Shown here piece by piece: positions 1 to 11,189 of a stretch of 64,000 nt of DNA. Source of the stretch: Incurvaria masculella (lineage: Eukaryota; Arthropoda; Insecta; Lepidoptera; Incurvariidae); the NCBI GenBank assembly GCA_946894095.1, contig OX335655.1, forward strand, positions 4,154,001 through 4,218,000, in the 5' to 3' direction. How positions within the stretch are numbered: the first letter of the stretch is position 1; every line of letters starts with the position of its first letter. The notes below the pieces were generated by a model that saw nothing but the letters and a program-made list of their open reading frames with translations, had not been told where the DNA came from and did not search any database. The translations under genes were made by a program, and so were the position numbers.

Positions 1-370
1 TTGGTCCATCATCAGGCACATTCGAAATATTCACCTGTAAACTTTGAGCATTTTTTTAAACATTGCAAAAATGTTTGCTGCAAATGATACGGCATATTTT
101 GTTTTTGGCCAAAATACCCACACACTCAGTATGCGCCAATTTCTATAAAAATACCCAATGATTTCAAAGGTATATATAAGTCAATGAAAATACCTAAGTT
201 ATTTAAAAAAATATTGGATTCTGTTCAATTTAAAAACCTATATTTGTGCACACATCTAAAGATTATATGGACGGACGATTTTAGCGTACAGCCCTAAAAT
301 ATATGCAAAATGATTTTTTGTTCAATAACCGAAAATATTTACTTTTAAGTTATTGGTCATTACAATGATT
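1..370. other. AT-rich intergenic DNA
   Basis: No ORF of note, no RNA gene and no recognisable repeat was seen. The stretch is plain AT-rich DNA left of the SINE fragment. Confidence 0.5.
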
Positions 371-577
371 TCAACCATCTTTTCATGAATGCGATGATTC
401 CAACCTGGGCGGACTTAACACTACCTCTTAGATTACGAACCATGGAACATCTTGCATTCGTAACAAAATGTACTTATCCAACTCGGAAAAATAAAGTGAT
501 GCATGAATGGGACCAGATTTGAACCTATGACCTCTAGCATGGAAAGCAACTCCACGCACAGCGCAGCCTAGGCAGGT
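371..577 (-). mobile_element. SINE fragment, body plus tRNA-like head
   Basis: On the plus strand this matches the body of the SINE family at 40163, 47328 and 59688, running backwards (CATCTTTTCATGAATGCGAT, then GATTACGAACCATGGA, then a head remnant near GCCTAGGCAG). It lies directly against a plus-strand copy with a different head, so the two form an inverted pair. The left edge of the tandem duplication (460) falls inside it. Confidence 0.6.
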
Positions 578-712
578 GAAGCACCTCTGAGCGCGGTTGT
601 GTTCTGGATGGGTAACCATTTTCAACCGTCGAGGCTGGCCGTGATTCGGATTCCACGTAAAACTGTAGGTCTCCTTACTTACTTAGTAGGTGGTATGTTT
701 GGAACATCAGTG
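578..712 (+). mobile_element. SINE fragment with 5S rRNA-like head
   Basis: GAGCGCGGTTGTGTTCTGGA followed by TGGGTAACC resembles the 3' half of 5S rRNA, including the internal control region. It is followed by the SINE body (GGCTGGCCGTGATTCGGATT, then the TAGTAGGTGG block). The same head and body occur complete at 58121. This copy is truncated in the body. It is duplicated at 3631-3765. Confidence 0.6.
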
Positions 713-1639
713 TTTGGAGCATTGATGAGCTGGAGTCAAAATCTCTCGGTGGCTGTAGTCACCAATTTCAACATTTTAAAGATTTTCTATAACATTCCAA
801 TAAACAGGGAATAATGAAAACCCAGGATTTAATTTAAAAACATGTTACATACATTCCAAATTTCAGATGAAGTCAGTGTGGCTAAATATCGTTATAAGTT
901 CGAATAATAAGAAGGCTTATATAGTTGATGCCGTCACGTGTTTTCACTTTATTACACAATGAATATACAAATTCGCAGTCCCATTCTGTGATTATTAAAC
1001 TTTTATTCAAGCTGAATGTGCAAGCTGAACAATGAAACAAGCGAAATCAGTGAATACATATTGTTCGCACACAAACCATCTTCTTGTTCTAATGCAATCT
1101 TAAAAAAAAAAATCTAATAGCTATTGTATAGTACAATAGATACAATAAGATAGTAGGTATATCAATAGTTAGGGTATCTTTAACCTTGTTGATTCGATTC
1201 CGTTGACTAAGGGACCTTTCTTACCATCTTGCAATCAATACCAAAACTAGATAATCAGCAGTTTAGTGATAAAGGCTCTTTAAGTGTCGACATAATCAGC
1301 ACTTGGTGAAAATCAAACTTAAAGTCCTGGGTTCATTTCGATCAAAAAAGTCATTTAAAAAGTATTTATCTAGATTTATTTTAGAAATCATTTAGTGAAA
1401 CAAAATATGAAATTTTGCATCAACTTTGCTGCGCCGTTGTTAGTACCTGCATTAGGCACCATACACAGCGTTTTATAATTGAAGTTAGCACAGTAGTAGT
1501 CTAGCACTGCACTATACATGGTGTTTCATAAATGTAGTAGTATCTGAAACGAGCAGTGGTGTTTGTAGAACCGAAAGGAATGGGGTAGTTTATTTTAAAT
1601 AGAATTAAATTATTTAAAAAAATATTGTCTGTGTTTCCA
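713..1639. other. Gene-free stretch inside duplication unit
   Basis: AT-rich with no supported gene. The only open frames are short and low in complexity. Repeated at 3766-4692. Confidence 0.5.
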
Positions 1640-1740
1640 TCCAGTTCAATGTAGCCGTGCTCATAAAGGGAAGGTCCTGGCATGATATCTAATTCCTTTG
1701 GGAATGCAGTGTGTTGGGCCAATATCATCACGGTGGGTGT
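1640..1740 (+). mobile_element. SINE 3' fragment
   Basis: Contains the SINE 3' body (CATCCAGTTCAATGTAGCCG, then the GGAAGGTCCTGGCATG block and GGGCCAATATCAT). It lacks a head and a poly-A tail. Duplicated at 4693-4793. Confidence 0.65.
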
Positions 1741-1760
1741 GGTCTATGCTCATTCACATA

Positions 1761-2093
1761 AAAACCGGCCAAGTGCGAGTTGGACTCGTACACGAAGGGT
1801 TCCGTACCATCGTACAAGATTAAAAAAAACACGTTTTTTGTATGGCCCCTTTTAATTTTTATTATTTTTAAAGTTTACCTATTTGTTGTTATAGCAGCAA
1901 AATAAATACAAAACCTGTTAAAATTTCAACTATCTACCTATTAAGGTTAGACGGACGGACGGACGGACGGACGGACGGACAGACAGATGGACGGACGGAC
2001 GGACGGACAGACGGACGGACGGACGGACGGAAGGACAGCGGAGGCTTAGTAATAGGGTTCCGTTAGCACCCTATGGGTACGGAACCCTAAAAA
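1761..2093 (+). mobile_element. (GTCY)n-bearing interspersed element (MINE-like)
   Basis: Runs from AAAACCGGCCAAGTGCGAG through TTGTTGTTATAGCAGCAAAA and a (GGAC)n tract with GGACAGACAGA interruptions to GGGTACGGAACCCTAA. I recall lepidopteran elements with (GTCY)n arrays under the name MINE-1; the assignment is from memory. A 3'-end fragment in the opposite sense follows at 2199-2262. Both recur in unit 2 (4814-5146 and 5252-5315). Confidence 0.75.
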
Positions 2094-2198
2094 GTCTCTC
2101 GTTCCCTATGTTAAAGATGGACTCATTAATTCTTCTATTTCGGTTTCCGAATACGGAATTAGAATCGGGCTCTCCAAACGCCACCACACTAGCTCGTT

Positions 2199-2262
2199 TA
2201 TTAGGGTTCCGTACCCAAAGGGTGCTAACGGAACCCTATTACAAAGCCTCCGCTGTCCGTAC
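2199..2262 (-). mobile_element. Truncated (GTCY)n element end
   Basis: TAGGGTTCCGTACCCAAAGG through AAGCCTCCGCTGTCCGTACC is the terminal part of the same family, inverted relative to the copy at 1761. It is cut off just where the GTCC array would begin. Confidence 0.65.
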
Positions 2263-3386
2263 CGTGTATCTTTGGAGTGCCCTGATTTGGAAAGTGAATC
2301 AAGTAAATCACTGTAAAACTCGTCCGACCTAAAATTACCTACACTTCTGCACATAACTTGCGGTTTATTCATTACAAAAATTTACTACGTTCAATTAGTC
2401 TGCAATAAGCTAAATGTCTCATGCACCAAAACAAATTGACAATTCCACGCACAATATTTTAATACCATCTTATTATTGGACATTATTAGCCTTAATATCT
2501 ATTTCATAACTTTTTGGTCTTATTAACTGTGGGGGTATTCTCGAGAGTCTAGAGATTACCACTACTAACTGGGTAGGTAGCAAAAAGGATTAATTTTAAA
2601 CAGATAAATCAGTCCAATCCAGCTCGCTTATCAGGGTAAATATAACTCGCATTCAAACACACATATTATATTCCCATATGCAATTCAACTATGTGGATGT
2701 CGCTGGCACCACACATTCCAATGCGCTACAGAAATATTTTTCTAGTTTTAAAAACTAAAAAGTTAAATATATTTGGAAAAATGCTTTTAGGCAACCATAT
2801 AAGCCTGGCTTTGGGCACAATATTATTTTAAAAGTAAATATTGCATCTTTTAGACAATCTTTTTAAGTTAAATAAAGTACTGTCTGGTAAACATATTTTG
2901 TGCTTAATATACACAGTTCTTATTGAAAAAGTAAGATTCATCAGCTCTAACTGTTAACCTTTATGTTTCTAAGTATACATCATGTTTTGAAAACATACTG
3001 TTTTCGCCTATAACGATGGAGAAATTCACATAACTCTGAGAAGCTGAACTGTCAGAAGGAACTCCAGGGCACCAAAGTAATCCTGATGGCGCCCGCGTCA
3101 TTCAAGTTGAAATAGGTTGGTCACGCACGAACATTCCGAGAAACCTTAGGTTTATAAAAATATATATGGCAGACCTCTTTTATATTCCCTTGAGCAATTT
3201 CAAAGATTTTGTTGAATTGATTTATTTCTAGGCGCGACAGTCGGATAGAATTCTTACTTTTAATAATACTTGAGTTACTTGATCACAGCAGGATCATACA
3301 CAGGTTTCACATTACTAATTGTTGACATATATGACTACTTCTTAGTCTCTAATCATGTTCTAAAGTTTACACCGTTGCTCTACGGT
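2263..3386. other. Gene-free stretch inside duplication unit
   Basis: AT-rich. One block at 3041-3120 (CTGTCAGAAGGAACTCCAGG and GGCACCAAAG) is a diverged relative of 3405-3490 (CTGTCAGATGTTACTCCGGG and GGCACTAAAG), so an old short repeat is present twice. Nothing coding was recognised. Confidence 0.45.
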
Positions 3387-3512
3387 TTCCCGGTGCAGTT
3401 ACCGTTTCTGAAAACCGGGCTGTCAGATGTTACTCCGGGGCACTAAAGAGGTCCTGATGATGCTTCCCGCATTGGAGGCGACACATGTCGGCCTAGTTCG
3501 GCATCGTGCACC

Positions 3513-6500
3513 GTAACAAAATGTACTTATCCAACTCGGAAAAATAAAGTGATGCATGAATGGGACCAGATTTGAACCTATGACCTCTAGCATGGAAAGC
3601 AACTCCACGCACAGCGCAGCCTAGGCAGGTGAAGCACCTCTGAGCGCGGTTGTGTTCTGGATGGGTAACCATTTTCAACCGTCGAGGCTGGCCGTGATTC
3701 GGATTCCACGTAAAACTGTAGGTCTCCTTACTTACTTAGTAGGTGGTATGTTTGGAACATCAGTGTTTGGAGCATTGATGAGCTGGAGTCAAAATCTCTC
3801 GGTGGCTGTAGTCACCAATTTCAACATTTTAAAGATTTTCTATAACATTCCAATAAACAGGGAATAATGAAAACCCAGGATTTAATTTAAAAACATGTTA
3901 CATACATTCCAAATTTCAGATGAAGTCAGTGTGGCTAAATATCGTTATAAGTTCGAATAATAAGAAGGCTTATATAGTTGATGCCGTCACGTGTTTTCAC
4001 TTTATTACACAATGAATATACAAATTCGCAGTCCCATTCTGTGATTATTAAACTTTTATTCAAGCTGAATGTGCAAGCTGAACAATGAAACAAGCGAAAT
4101 CAGTGAATACATATTGTTCGCACACAAACCATCTTCTTGTTCTAATGCAATCTTAAAAAAAAAAATCTAATAGCTATTGTATAGTACAATAGATACAATA
4201 AGATAGTAGGTATATCAATAGTTAGGGTATCTTTAACCTTGTTGATTCGATTCCGTTGACTAAGGGACCTTTCTTACCATCTTGCAATCAATACCAAAAC
4301 TAGATAATCAGCAGTTTAGTGATAAAGGCTCTTTAAGTGTCGACATAATCAGCACTTGGTGAAAATCAAACTTAAAGTCCTGGCTTCATTTCGATCAAAA
4401 AAGTCATTTAAAAAGTATTTATCTAGATTTATTTTAGAAATCATTTAGTGAAACAAAATATGAAATTTTGCATCAACTTTGCTGCGCCGTTGTTAGTACC
4501 TGCATTAGGCACCATACACAGCGTTTTATAATTGAAGTTAGCACAGTAGTAGTCTAGCACTGCACTATACATGGTGTTTCATAAATGTAGTAGTATCTGA
4601 AACGAGCAGTGGTGTTTGTAGAACCGAAAGGAATGGGGTAGTTTATTTTAAATAGAATTAAATTATTTAAAAAAATATTGTCTGTGTTTCCATCCAGTTC
4701 AATGTAGCCGTGCTCATAAAGGGAAGGTCCTGGCATGATATCTAATTCCTTTGGGAATGCAGTGTGTTGGGCCAATATCATCACGGTGGGTGTGGTCTAT
4801 GCTCATTCACATAAAAACCGGCCAAGTGCGAGTTGGACTCGTACACGAAGGGTTCCGTACCATCGTACAAGATTAAAAAAAACACGTTTTTTGTATGGCC
4901 CCTTTTAATTTTTATTATTTTTAAAGTTTACCTATTTGTTGTTATAGCAGCAAAATAAATACAAAACCTGTTAAAATTTCAACTATCTACCTATTAAGGT
5001 TAGACGGACGGACGGACGGACGGACGGACGGACAGACAGATGGACGGACGGACGGACGGACAGACGGACGGACGGACGGACGGAAGGACAGCGGAGGCTT
5101 AGTAATAGGGTTCCGTTAGCACCCTATGGGTACGGAACCCTAAAAAGTCTCTCGTTCCCTATGTTAAAGATGGACTCATTAATTCTTCTATTTCGGTTTC
5201 CGAATACGGAATTAGAATCGGGCTCTCCAAACGCCACCACACTAGCTCGTTTATTAGGGTTCCGTACCCAAAGGGTGCTAACGGAACCCTATTACAAAGC
5301 CTCCGCTGTCCGTACCGTGTATCTTTGGAGTGCCCTGATTTGGAAAGTGAATCAAGTAAATCACTGTAAAACTCGTCCGACCTAAAATTACCTACACTTC
5401 TGCACATAACTTGCGGTTTATTCATTACAAAAATTTACTACGTTCAATTAGTCTGCAATAAGCTAAATGTCTCATGCACCAAAACAAATTGACAATTCCA
5501 CGCACAATATTTTAATACCATCTTATTATTGGACATTATTAGCCTTAATATCTATTTCATAACTTTTTGGTCTTATTAACTGTGGGGGTATTCTCGAGAG
5601 TCTAGAGATTACCACTACTAACTGGGTAGGTAGCAAAAAGGATTAATTTTAAACAGATAAATCAGTCCAATCCAGCTCGCTTATCAGGGTAAATATAACT
5701 CGCATTCAAACACACATATTATATTCCCATATGCAATTCAACTATGTGGATGTCGCTGGCACCACACATTCCAATGCGCTACAGAAATATTTTTCTAGTT
5801 TTAAAAACTAAAAAGTTAAATATATTTGGAAAAATGCTTTTAGGCAACCATATAAGCCTGGCTTTGGGCACAATATTATTTTAAAAGTAAATATTGCATC
5901 TTTTAGACAATCTTTTTAAGTTAAATAAAGTACTGTCTGGTAAACATATTTTGTGCTTAATATACACAGTTCTTATTGAAAAAGTAAGATTCATCAGCTC
6001 TAACTGTTAACCTTTATGTTTCTAAGTATACATCATGTTTTGAAAACATACTGTTTTCGCCTATAACGATGGAGAAATTCACATAACTCTGAGAAGCTGA
6101 ACTGTCAGAAGGAACTCCAGGGCACCAAAGTAATCCTGATGGCGCCCGCGTCATTCAAGTTGAAATAGGTTGGTCACGCACGAACATTCCGAGAAACCTT
6201 AGGTTTATAAAAATATATATGGCAGACCTCTTTTATATTCCCTTGAGCAATTTCAAAGATTTTGTTGAATTGATTTATTTCTAGGCGCGACAGTCGGATA
6301 GAATTCTTACTTTTAATAATACTTGAGTTACTTGATCACAGCAGGATCATACACAGGTTTCACATTACTAATTGTTGACATATATGACTACTTCTTAGTC
6401 TCTAATCATGTTCTAAAGTTTACACCGTTGCTCTACGGTTTCCCGGTGCAGTTACCGTTTCTGAAAACCGGGCTGTCAGATGTTACTCCGGGGCACTAAA

Positions 6501-6565
6501 GAGGTCCTGATGATGCTTCCCGCATTGGAGGCGACACATGTCGGCCTAGTTCGGCATCGTGCACC
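3513..6565. repeat. Tandem duplication, unit 2 (3,053 bp)
   Basis: Second unit, head-to-tail with unit 1. It carries the same content shifted by 3,053 bp: SINE pieces 3513-3765 and 4693-4793, (GTCY)n elements 4814-5146 and 5252-5315. Its right edge (GCATCGTGCACC, ending at 6565) lies 55 bp from the stop codon of brn and inside the right inverted repeat of the small element at 6437-6573. Confidence 0.95.
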
Positions 6566-6573
6566 GGGAAACC
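6437..6573. mobile_element. Small element with 13-bp terminal inverted repeats
   Basis: GGTTTCCCGGTGC at 6437-6449 is the exact inverse of GCACCGGGAAACC at 6561-6573. In unit 1 the same left end is at 3384-3396, but the right end is cut at 3512, so the duplication breakpoint lies in this right repeat. No clear target duplication was seen. Confidence 0.5.
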
Positions 6574-6620
6574 AAATCTAATCTCCTTTAATTTTGTTAC
6601 TTCCAATGAATATGGCAAGT

Positions 6621-7778
6621 TCATACCTTAGCACCGGTCAACTGTTGCTGCCAAACTCTTTGCAATTCCTCAGGGTCGTGGTAGCCATGGCTCGCAATTA
6701 TATTGTTATAGCTTCTCACATCGTAAGGTTTTTTATAAAAATAAAACTCTTTACAATGAAATGGAACAATGCCCACTTTGAGAGCTACAATCCCCAGATA
6801 AATGTCATCAAACCTAAAATGTTTCACGAACATACTGCCCGCATACATAGTCTTTAGAGCTTCGTTAGAGAGAATGTACGCCCCCGCAGTGACGTAAGGC
6901 GGCCACATGTCATACGGATACTCCTCGAGGGAGACCTTCCACTTGCTACTGAGGTGACGATGAGGCGACGATTTGAAAACGAACCCCGTGAACAATCCAT
7001 CGATGTTCATCTTTCCCGGAACCTTCAAGGCTCTTCTGACAACGGAATATTTGGCGTAAGGTGCAGAAATAATGCGCACGCCATCAGCCGAAATTTTTTC
7101 CACAACTCCTTGTTTCAGATCAACTAGAGCTTTCATGTTGAGTTCCTTCTCAACACTTAGGTAGTTAAGGGGGTCTTCCACGAACATGAGGACATTCTTC
7201 ACCGAAATAAACATGTCGTCGTCCGCAAACAGATAGAAGTCGGCCTGGGCGCAGTTCTCCCAAGCCCATCGGAACGCCATCATGGTTTTGATAGTGTTAT
7301 TGAAGTAGGAGTCGATGAAGTGGGACTGCACGATGTCGCCGTTGGCCAGCTGCTCGCGGTCGATGCGCTCCTGCAGGCTGCGGTCGGGCACTCCCTGGAC
7401 ACCGAGGAAGAACACGGTCCGGATGGCGACGTCCCGGAACCGGTGCTCCGAGCCCCACGTTCTCCTGATGGCGTTGCGCCTCTCGAAGTGCTCCATGGCC
7501 GACTTGACGAGGATCAGGAGGCGCGGAGGAGTGTCGGAGCACTTACGCTCGCACCGCGAGAGGAACGGGTGCTTGTAGACGTTAATGGGGGCGGTGTCGG
7601 GCTCTATCCCGAGCCTCATCTGCATCGCGAGCTTGAGGACGTTCTCGTTCAATGGATATTCGAATTCGAGCAGGAAACTCTTTTCCATAGCGTGGTCCAA
7701 AATGCCAGAGAAGTATACGATTACCAGGATGGCACATACAAAACTAGCACAAACAACGTTGGTCCTCGTCCGCCTCAT
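6621..7778 (-). CDS. brn: Brainiac-type beta-1,3-N-acetylglucosaminyltransferase
   Basis: Intronless ORF of 385 aa. It encodes a Golgi type II membrane glycosyltransferase of family GT31. In Drosophila, Brainiac adds GlcNAc beta-1,3 to mannose on arthro-series glycosphingolipids. Residues about 8-25 form one hydrophobic signal anchor after a short basic N-terminus. GT31 motifs in order: RRNAIRRTWG (about 100), YFNNTIKTMM, the DxD-type metal site FADDDMF (about 185), SLEEYPYDMWPPYVTAGAY (about 285), the acidic FRFDDIYLGIVALKVGI, and the C-terminal IASHGYHDPEELQRVW, all close to Drosophila Brn as I remember it. At 385 aa it is about 60 residues longer than the fly protein, mostly through extra sequence between the DDD motif and the EYP motif. 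The ATG at 7778 starts just before the anchor. The tandem duplication ends 55 bp past the stop. Confidence 0.93.
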   Translation of the reverse strand: MRRTRTNVVCASFVCAILVIVYFSGILDHAMEKSFLLEFEYPLNENVLKLAMQMRLGIEPDTAPINVYKHPFLSRCERKCSDTPPRLLILVKSAMEHFERRNAIRRTWGSEHRFRDVAIRTVFFLGVQGVPDRSLQERIDREQLANGDIVQSHFIDSYFNNTIKTMMAFRWAWENCAQADFYLFADDDMFISVKNVLMFVEDPLNYLSVEKELNMKALVDLKQGVVEKISADGVRIISAPYAKYSVVRRALKVPGKMNIDGLFTGFVFKSSPHRHLSSKWKVSLEEYPYDMWPPYVTAGAYILSNEALKTMYAGSMFVKHFRFDDIYLGIVALKVGIVPFHCKEFYFYKKPYDVRSYNNIIASHGYHDPEELQRVWQQQLTGAKV

Positions 7779-8057
7779 TATGGGGGAGATTCGCTATGAG
7801 ATTCACGTGAAGTATCACCGTCTAATGTCACTGACTTTTGTTTTTAAACCTGAAACAGATAACGTATGTTCAGCTGATAGCGAGCGGCCCATCTGATGGC
7901 ATGAGCAAACTATGTGAGCAAATGTTGACGCAGTCAACAATGCGTATGCACAATAGCCCATTATAAAGATTGAATTCAGTCATGTTTTAATTATTGTAAT
8001 GAGTACCATTACTGTGATGTTTCATGACAATAATTGTTATTATAGAATTTCAAGTAT
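7779..8057. other. brn upstream region
   Basis: 279 bp between the brn start and the next MITE. It presumably holds the 5' UTR and promoter. I saw no convincing TATA box or initiator. Confidence 0.35.
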
Positions 8058-8449
8058 CAGTACCCGAAGTCTCAGTTGTCACCTAAATTGGCGTTACAGC
8101 AAACCGATCGACTGGCGTTTTCAAATGTATGGAGACATTGAACAGCGTGTGCAGTGGGCGTTAAGCGAACTAACATTTAACTGATTTTAGTGTTCTGTGG
8201 GTGTTTAAACTATTGTCTAAGATTGGCTTACCACAGTTGCAAGTCCGAGCTTGAGTTGACAGCTTACTAAACGTTGCCGTAAATACTCCGCGTTTTCATA
8301 CAAATCGGAAGTCCGCGTTTGACTTTGACAGCTTGAAGAAGTAAAACCACAGAATATCTAGTAAAAACTTGTATGGAGTTTGACGTTTTTACGGAACTTC
8401 GAAGTTACGTAAACGCCAATTTACGTGAGAACTGAGACTACCGGCTCTG
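8058..8449. mobile_element. MITE family A, copy 1
   Basis: Left end CAGTACCCGAAGTCTCAGTT continues into ACCTAAATTGGCGTTA. The right end, read in reverse, is CAGAGCCGGTAGTCTCAGTT, then TCACGTAAATTGGCGTTTAC, so imperfect terminal inverted repeats of about 38 bp are present. No coding capacity. No clear target duplication. Confidence 0.7.
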
Positions 8450-8777
8450 ATCTTGATTCGAATATAACAAACACATGAATGTAGTTTTGAATCCTCCCTG
8501 AATTAATAATGGGTGCCTGATTTACATATCTGCAGATTGACACTTATCATGCAATAAAATAGTGACAACTACTTATACCTTCTGTGTGCAGCCGTCTATG
8601 GTCAAATAGTATTTTTTTAGCATCATGAAGTTTTTAGATGCGTTTTAGCACATTGCTTCATTATTCACGCTCAGCACAGCTATGAAGTTTAGATTGAATG
8701 AAGTGTCAACTTTATCATGAGTGAAGCCTTATTGAAGTGTTCTACATATGTTATGTGCAAAGCCATTTACACTAGAG

Positions 8778-9336
8778 CAGCGTTTCCCAAACTTTTTTTC
8801 ATTACCCACTTTATTTAATGCTTCTCCGTCGCGACTCACTAACAAGTTTAGTAACTATTTTAGTGTGTAGGTAAAATAAACATATTTGAATGTCTACTAA
8901 ATAGTTTTTTTATTTATTCATATAAAGCAACAAAACAATACTTACAAGAAGTGTGGACTAGAGGTTCAACCAGCGTAAATTGTGAAAATATTTGTGAGGG
9001 AATTCGACCAATTCTGCACCAATCAGAAGTGATAGCCAAATATTATACACAGTAGGAGCGCAGAACGTTTGACTTAAACGCGTATAATTGGTTTAGAATT
9101 GTTTGAAGTTCCTCACATTATACGCCGGTTACTGTATCTGTTACCAAAACGTTTCAAAGTTTTCACAATATAATTATTTACGGTCGCTGCCAAAGTTCGT
9201 TAGGTATACTATACGTGCTCTAGTTTAGCTTCTATTGACCGTGATATGAAACTGTGAGAAGGTGAGGGATTCATGACCTGGTATTTGTTTTTCATGGCCC
9301 GGTACCCGGTCGCGACCCTGCATTTGGGAAACACTG
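8778..9336. mobile_element. hAT-type MITE (559 bp)
   Basis: Termini CAGCGTTTCCCAAA and TTTGGGAAACACTG are near-perfect inverted repeats of the hAT type (CAGNGTTTCCCAA). They are flanked by an 8-bp target duplication, CACTAGAG at 8770-8777 and CACTAGGG at 9337-9344, with one mismatch. No transposase is encoded. Confidence 0.85.
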
Positions 9337-9517
9337 CACTAGGGTGATGTGCGAACAATAAATACATTTAATACCTATGCCAGGATTGCGATTGCTAAAG
9401 AGACTTGAAGAACACTTGAAACACACAGTACAGTGTTTACCAACTACTATGATCATAAAAATAAATAAAAAAATAATATTGGCTATACAAACATAACACA
9501 AATTCTGGACAAGAAAT

Positions 9518-9567
9518 TAAGGAAAACGAGCATTTAAATGTTGGGTTTCAAATGCTCGTTTTCCTTA
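9518..9567. repeat. Perfect 18-bp hairpin
   Basis: TAAGGAAAACGAGCATTT (9518-9535) is exactly inverted at 9550-9567 around a 14-bp loop. It could be a small foldback element or structured RNA. No flanking element was recognised. Confidence 0.8.
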
Positions 9568-9918
9568 TCACTAATAGATGAATCGATACTAACATACATT
9601 GCTACTGAACAAGGAAATCGTCAAGGTCACGTGTACCCACATCAGGTACTAACACATCGAGTTGGTTCGTTCAATTTTAATAATTAGAATTCATAGGAAT
9701 TTCAAAATAAATTCCCAATACCCATAAGTTCCAATCCTGATTTGCTGAGTTTTAAAATGAATGACCGTTATTTTGACCACTATTCATCAAAATCAAGACA
9801 AAAACATAATATGTACATTATTTTTATTATCATACATTCCATAAGTACACAACACAATTTAAAAAACTAAACAAATGTTAAGTTGTGCTACTCTAAGTAC
9901 TGAGTTTATGTAGCAGCC
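9568..9918. other. Gene-free AT-rich stretch
   Basis: No ORF, repeat or RNA motif was recognised between the hairpin and the next MITE. Confidence 0.45.
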
Positions 9919-10070
9919 TTAAGGCCGAGTGCGTGAAAGGACACAACAACAAAATCAATTTCAACATATGATTAAACACGTCACTTTATTTGGACAGTAA
10001 ACTCCATGCGGTTCACTAAAAGTGATGCGTATAAACAAATTCAGACGTCTCTTCCTGCAATCTGGGCTTA
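9919..10070. mobile_element. MITE family B, copy 1
   Basis: AAGGCCGAGTGCGTGAAAGG through AACACGTCACTTTATTTGGA to GACGTCTCTTCCTGCAATCT matches the element at 33231. The ends are imperfect inverted repeats and the centre is partly palindromic. Confidence 0.6.
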
Positions 10071-10349
10071 TTCTAGAGTGTCTACAGAAAGGAGATGGTT
10101 TGATAATGGTTACAAAACCAATAAACCGGAAATTTTAAAAACATTTTCGCAGGAACTACTATGGGTTTATGTAACATTTATAATTCATTCGTGACTCAAA
10201 GTGCAATAGTTTTTGTGTTGCATAAAAAAACCTTTGTACAGTTCGGAACAACCTTACAGTAATTTTTCTCATGTGAGAAGTTTCATATCTCACTTTCACT
10301 TTGTGATTCAAATCCTACGAATTGGCCTGCAGGTGGCAAATAACGTATA

Positions 10350-10680
10350 CAGTACCCGAAGCCTCAGTTGTCACCTAAATTGGCGTTTACGGCAAACCGA
10401 TCGACTGGCGTTTTCAAGCGCGCGCGCAGTGGGCGTTAAGCGAACTACCATTTGCGAGTCCGAGTTTGATTGGACAGCTTACTCAACGTTGCCGTCGACG
10501 TTGCCGTTGATGTGGACTCCGCGTTTTCATACAAATCGGAAGTCCGAGTTTGACTTTGACAGCTTGAAGAAGTAAAACCACAGAATATCTAGTAAAAACT
10601 TGTATGGAGTTTGACGTTTTTACGGAACTTCGAAGTTACGTAAACGCCAATTTAGGTGAGAACTGAGACTACCGGCTCTG
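10350..10680. mobile_element. MITE family A, copy 2
   Basis: CAGTACCCGAAGCCTCAGTT to GAGACTACCGGCTCTG, with the same interior as the copy at 8058 (GCAAACCGATCGACTGGCGT; GAAGAAGTAAAACCACAGAA). The last 120 bp are nearly identical to copy 1. It has a GCGCGCGC insertion near 10420. Confidence 0.7.
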
Positions 10681-10739
10681 GCATAAGAGCAGACATTCTA
10701 ATGTAAAAGTAGTAGTCGCACAATATTTATTAACTCTTT

Positions 10740-11015
10740 AATACACTAGTGGCTCTCTGAGCTGTAGACATCGCGAGTATGTCTTTGCATAGCATAAAAC
10801 TGAATGAATGTTCACAGTAAAACAAAATTTATATTTTTTCTTGTATTTTTCACGCTTTAGGTCTTGTCACAAAACAATTTTTTTGTGACATTTTTGAACA
10901 ATTTTCAAAAACTGGCTCGACAAAAACAAAACCACATAATTATCGAACCTGCTCACAAAACTTCAAGAGAGTCAGTTGAGAAATGCGACCTGTAGACGAG
11001 AACAGCATATCGCTA
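10740..11015 (+). mobile_element. Interspersed repeat family C, copy 1
   Basis: TGGCTCTCTGAGCTGTAGAC through TCGAACCTGCTCACAAAACT to GAGAAATGCGACCTGTAGAC. A second copy is at 39657 and a short inverted piece lies near 63061. The family is unnamed to me. Confidence 0.55.
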
Positions 11016-11189
11016 AGAATCAATATCTATCTTTGGACTACATTTTTGCAATTATTTTAGAAACATCAATAATAAATGATATCCTTGACACAGAAAATAA
11101 ACACTGCAAATGAATTTTCACACAAAGCAAAACATGCCCGCCATTAAGATATGTCATTACACTTTTATAATACGTTGTTACCCATGAAA

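Larger units (their letters stand above)
460..3512. repeat. Tandem duplication, unit 1 (3,053 bp)
   Basis: Every landmark here recurs exactly 3,053 bp downstream in unit 2, and the (ACGG)n tract keeps the same length. The one difference I found by eye is G at 1331 against C at 4384. The unit starts in a SINE (GTAACAAAATGTAC at 460) and ends in GCATCGTGCACC at 3512. It holds SINE pieces, a (GTCY)n element and a truncated second copy of it, but no host gene. It is either a very recent real duplication or an assembly duplicate. Confidence 0.95.

Noticed and set aside
1950..2040. CRISPR-like or satellite array
   Set aside because: A simple (GGAC)n microsatellite that belongs to a dispersed mobile element; no spacers.
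7320..7799. Open frame of 159 codons on the plus strand opposite brn
   Set aside because: Antisense shadow of the GC-rich brn coding region; no domain, and brn itself is clearly conserved.
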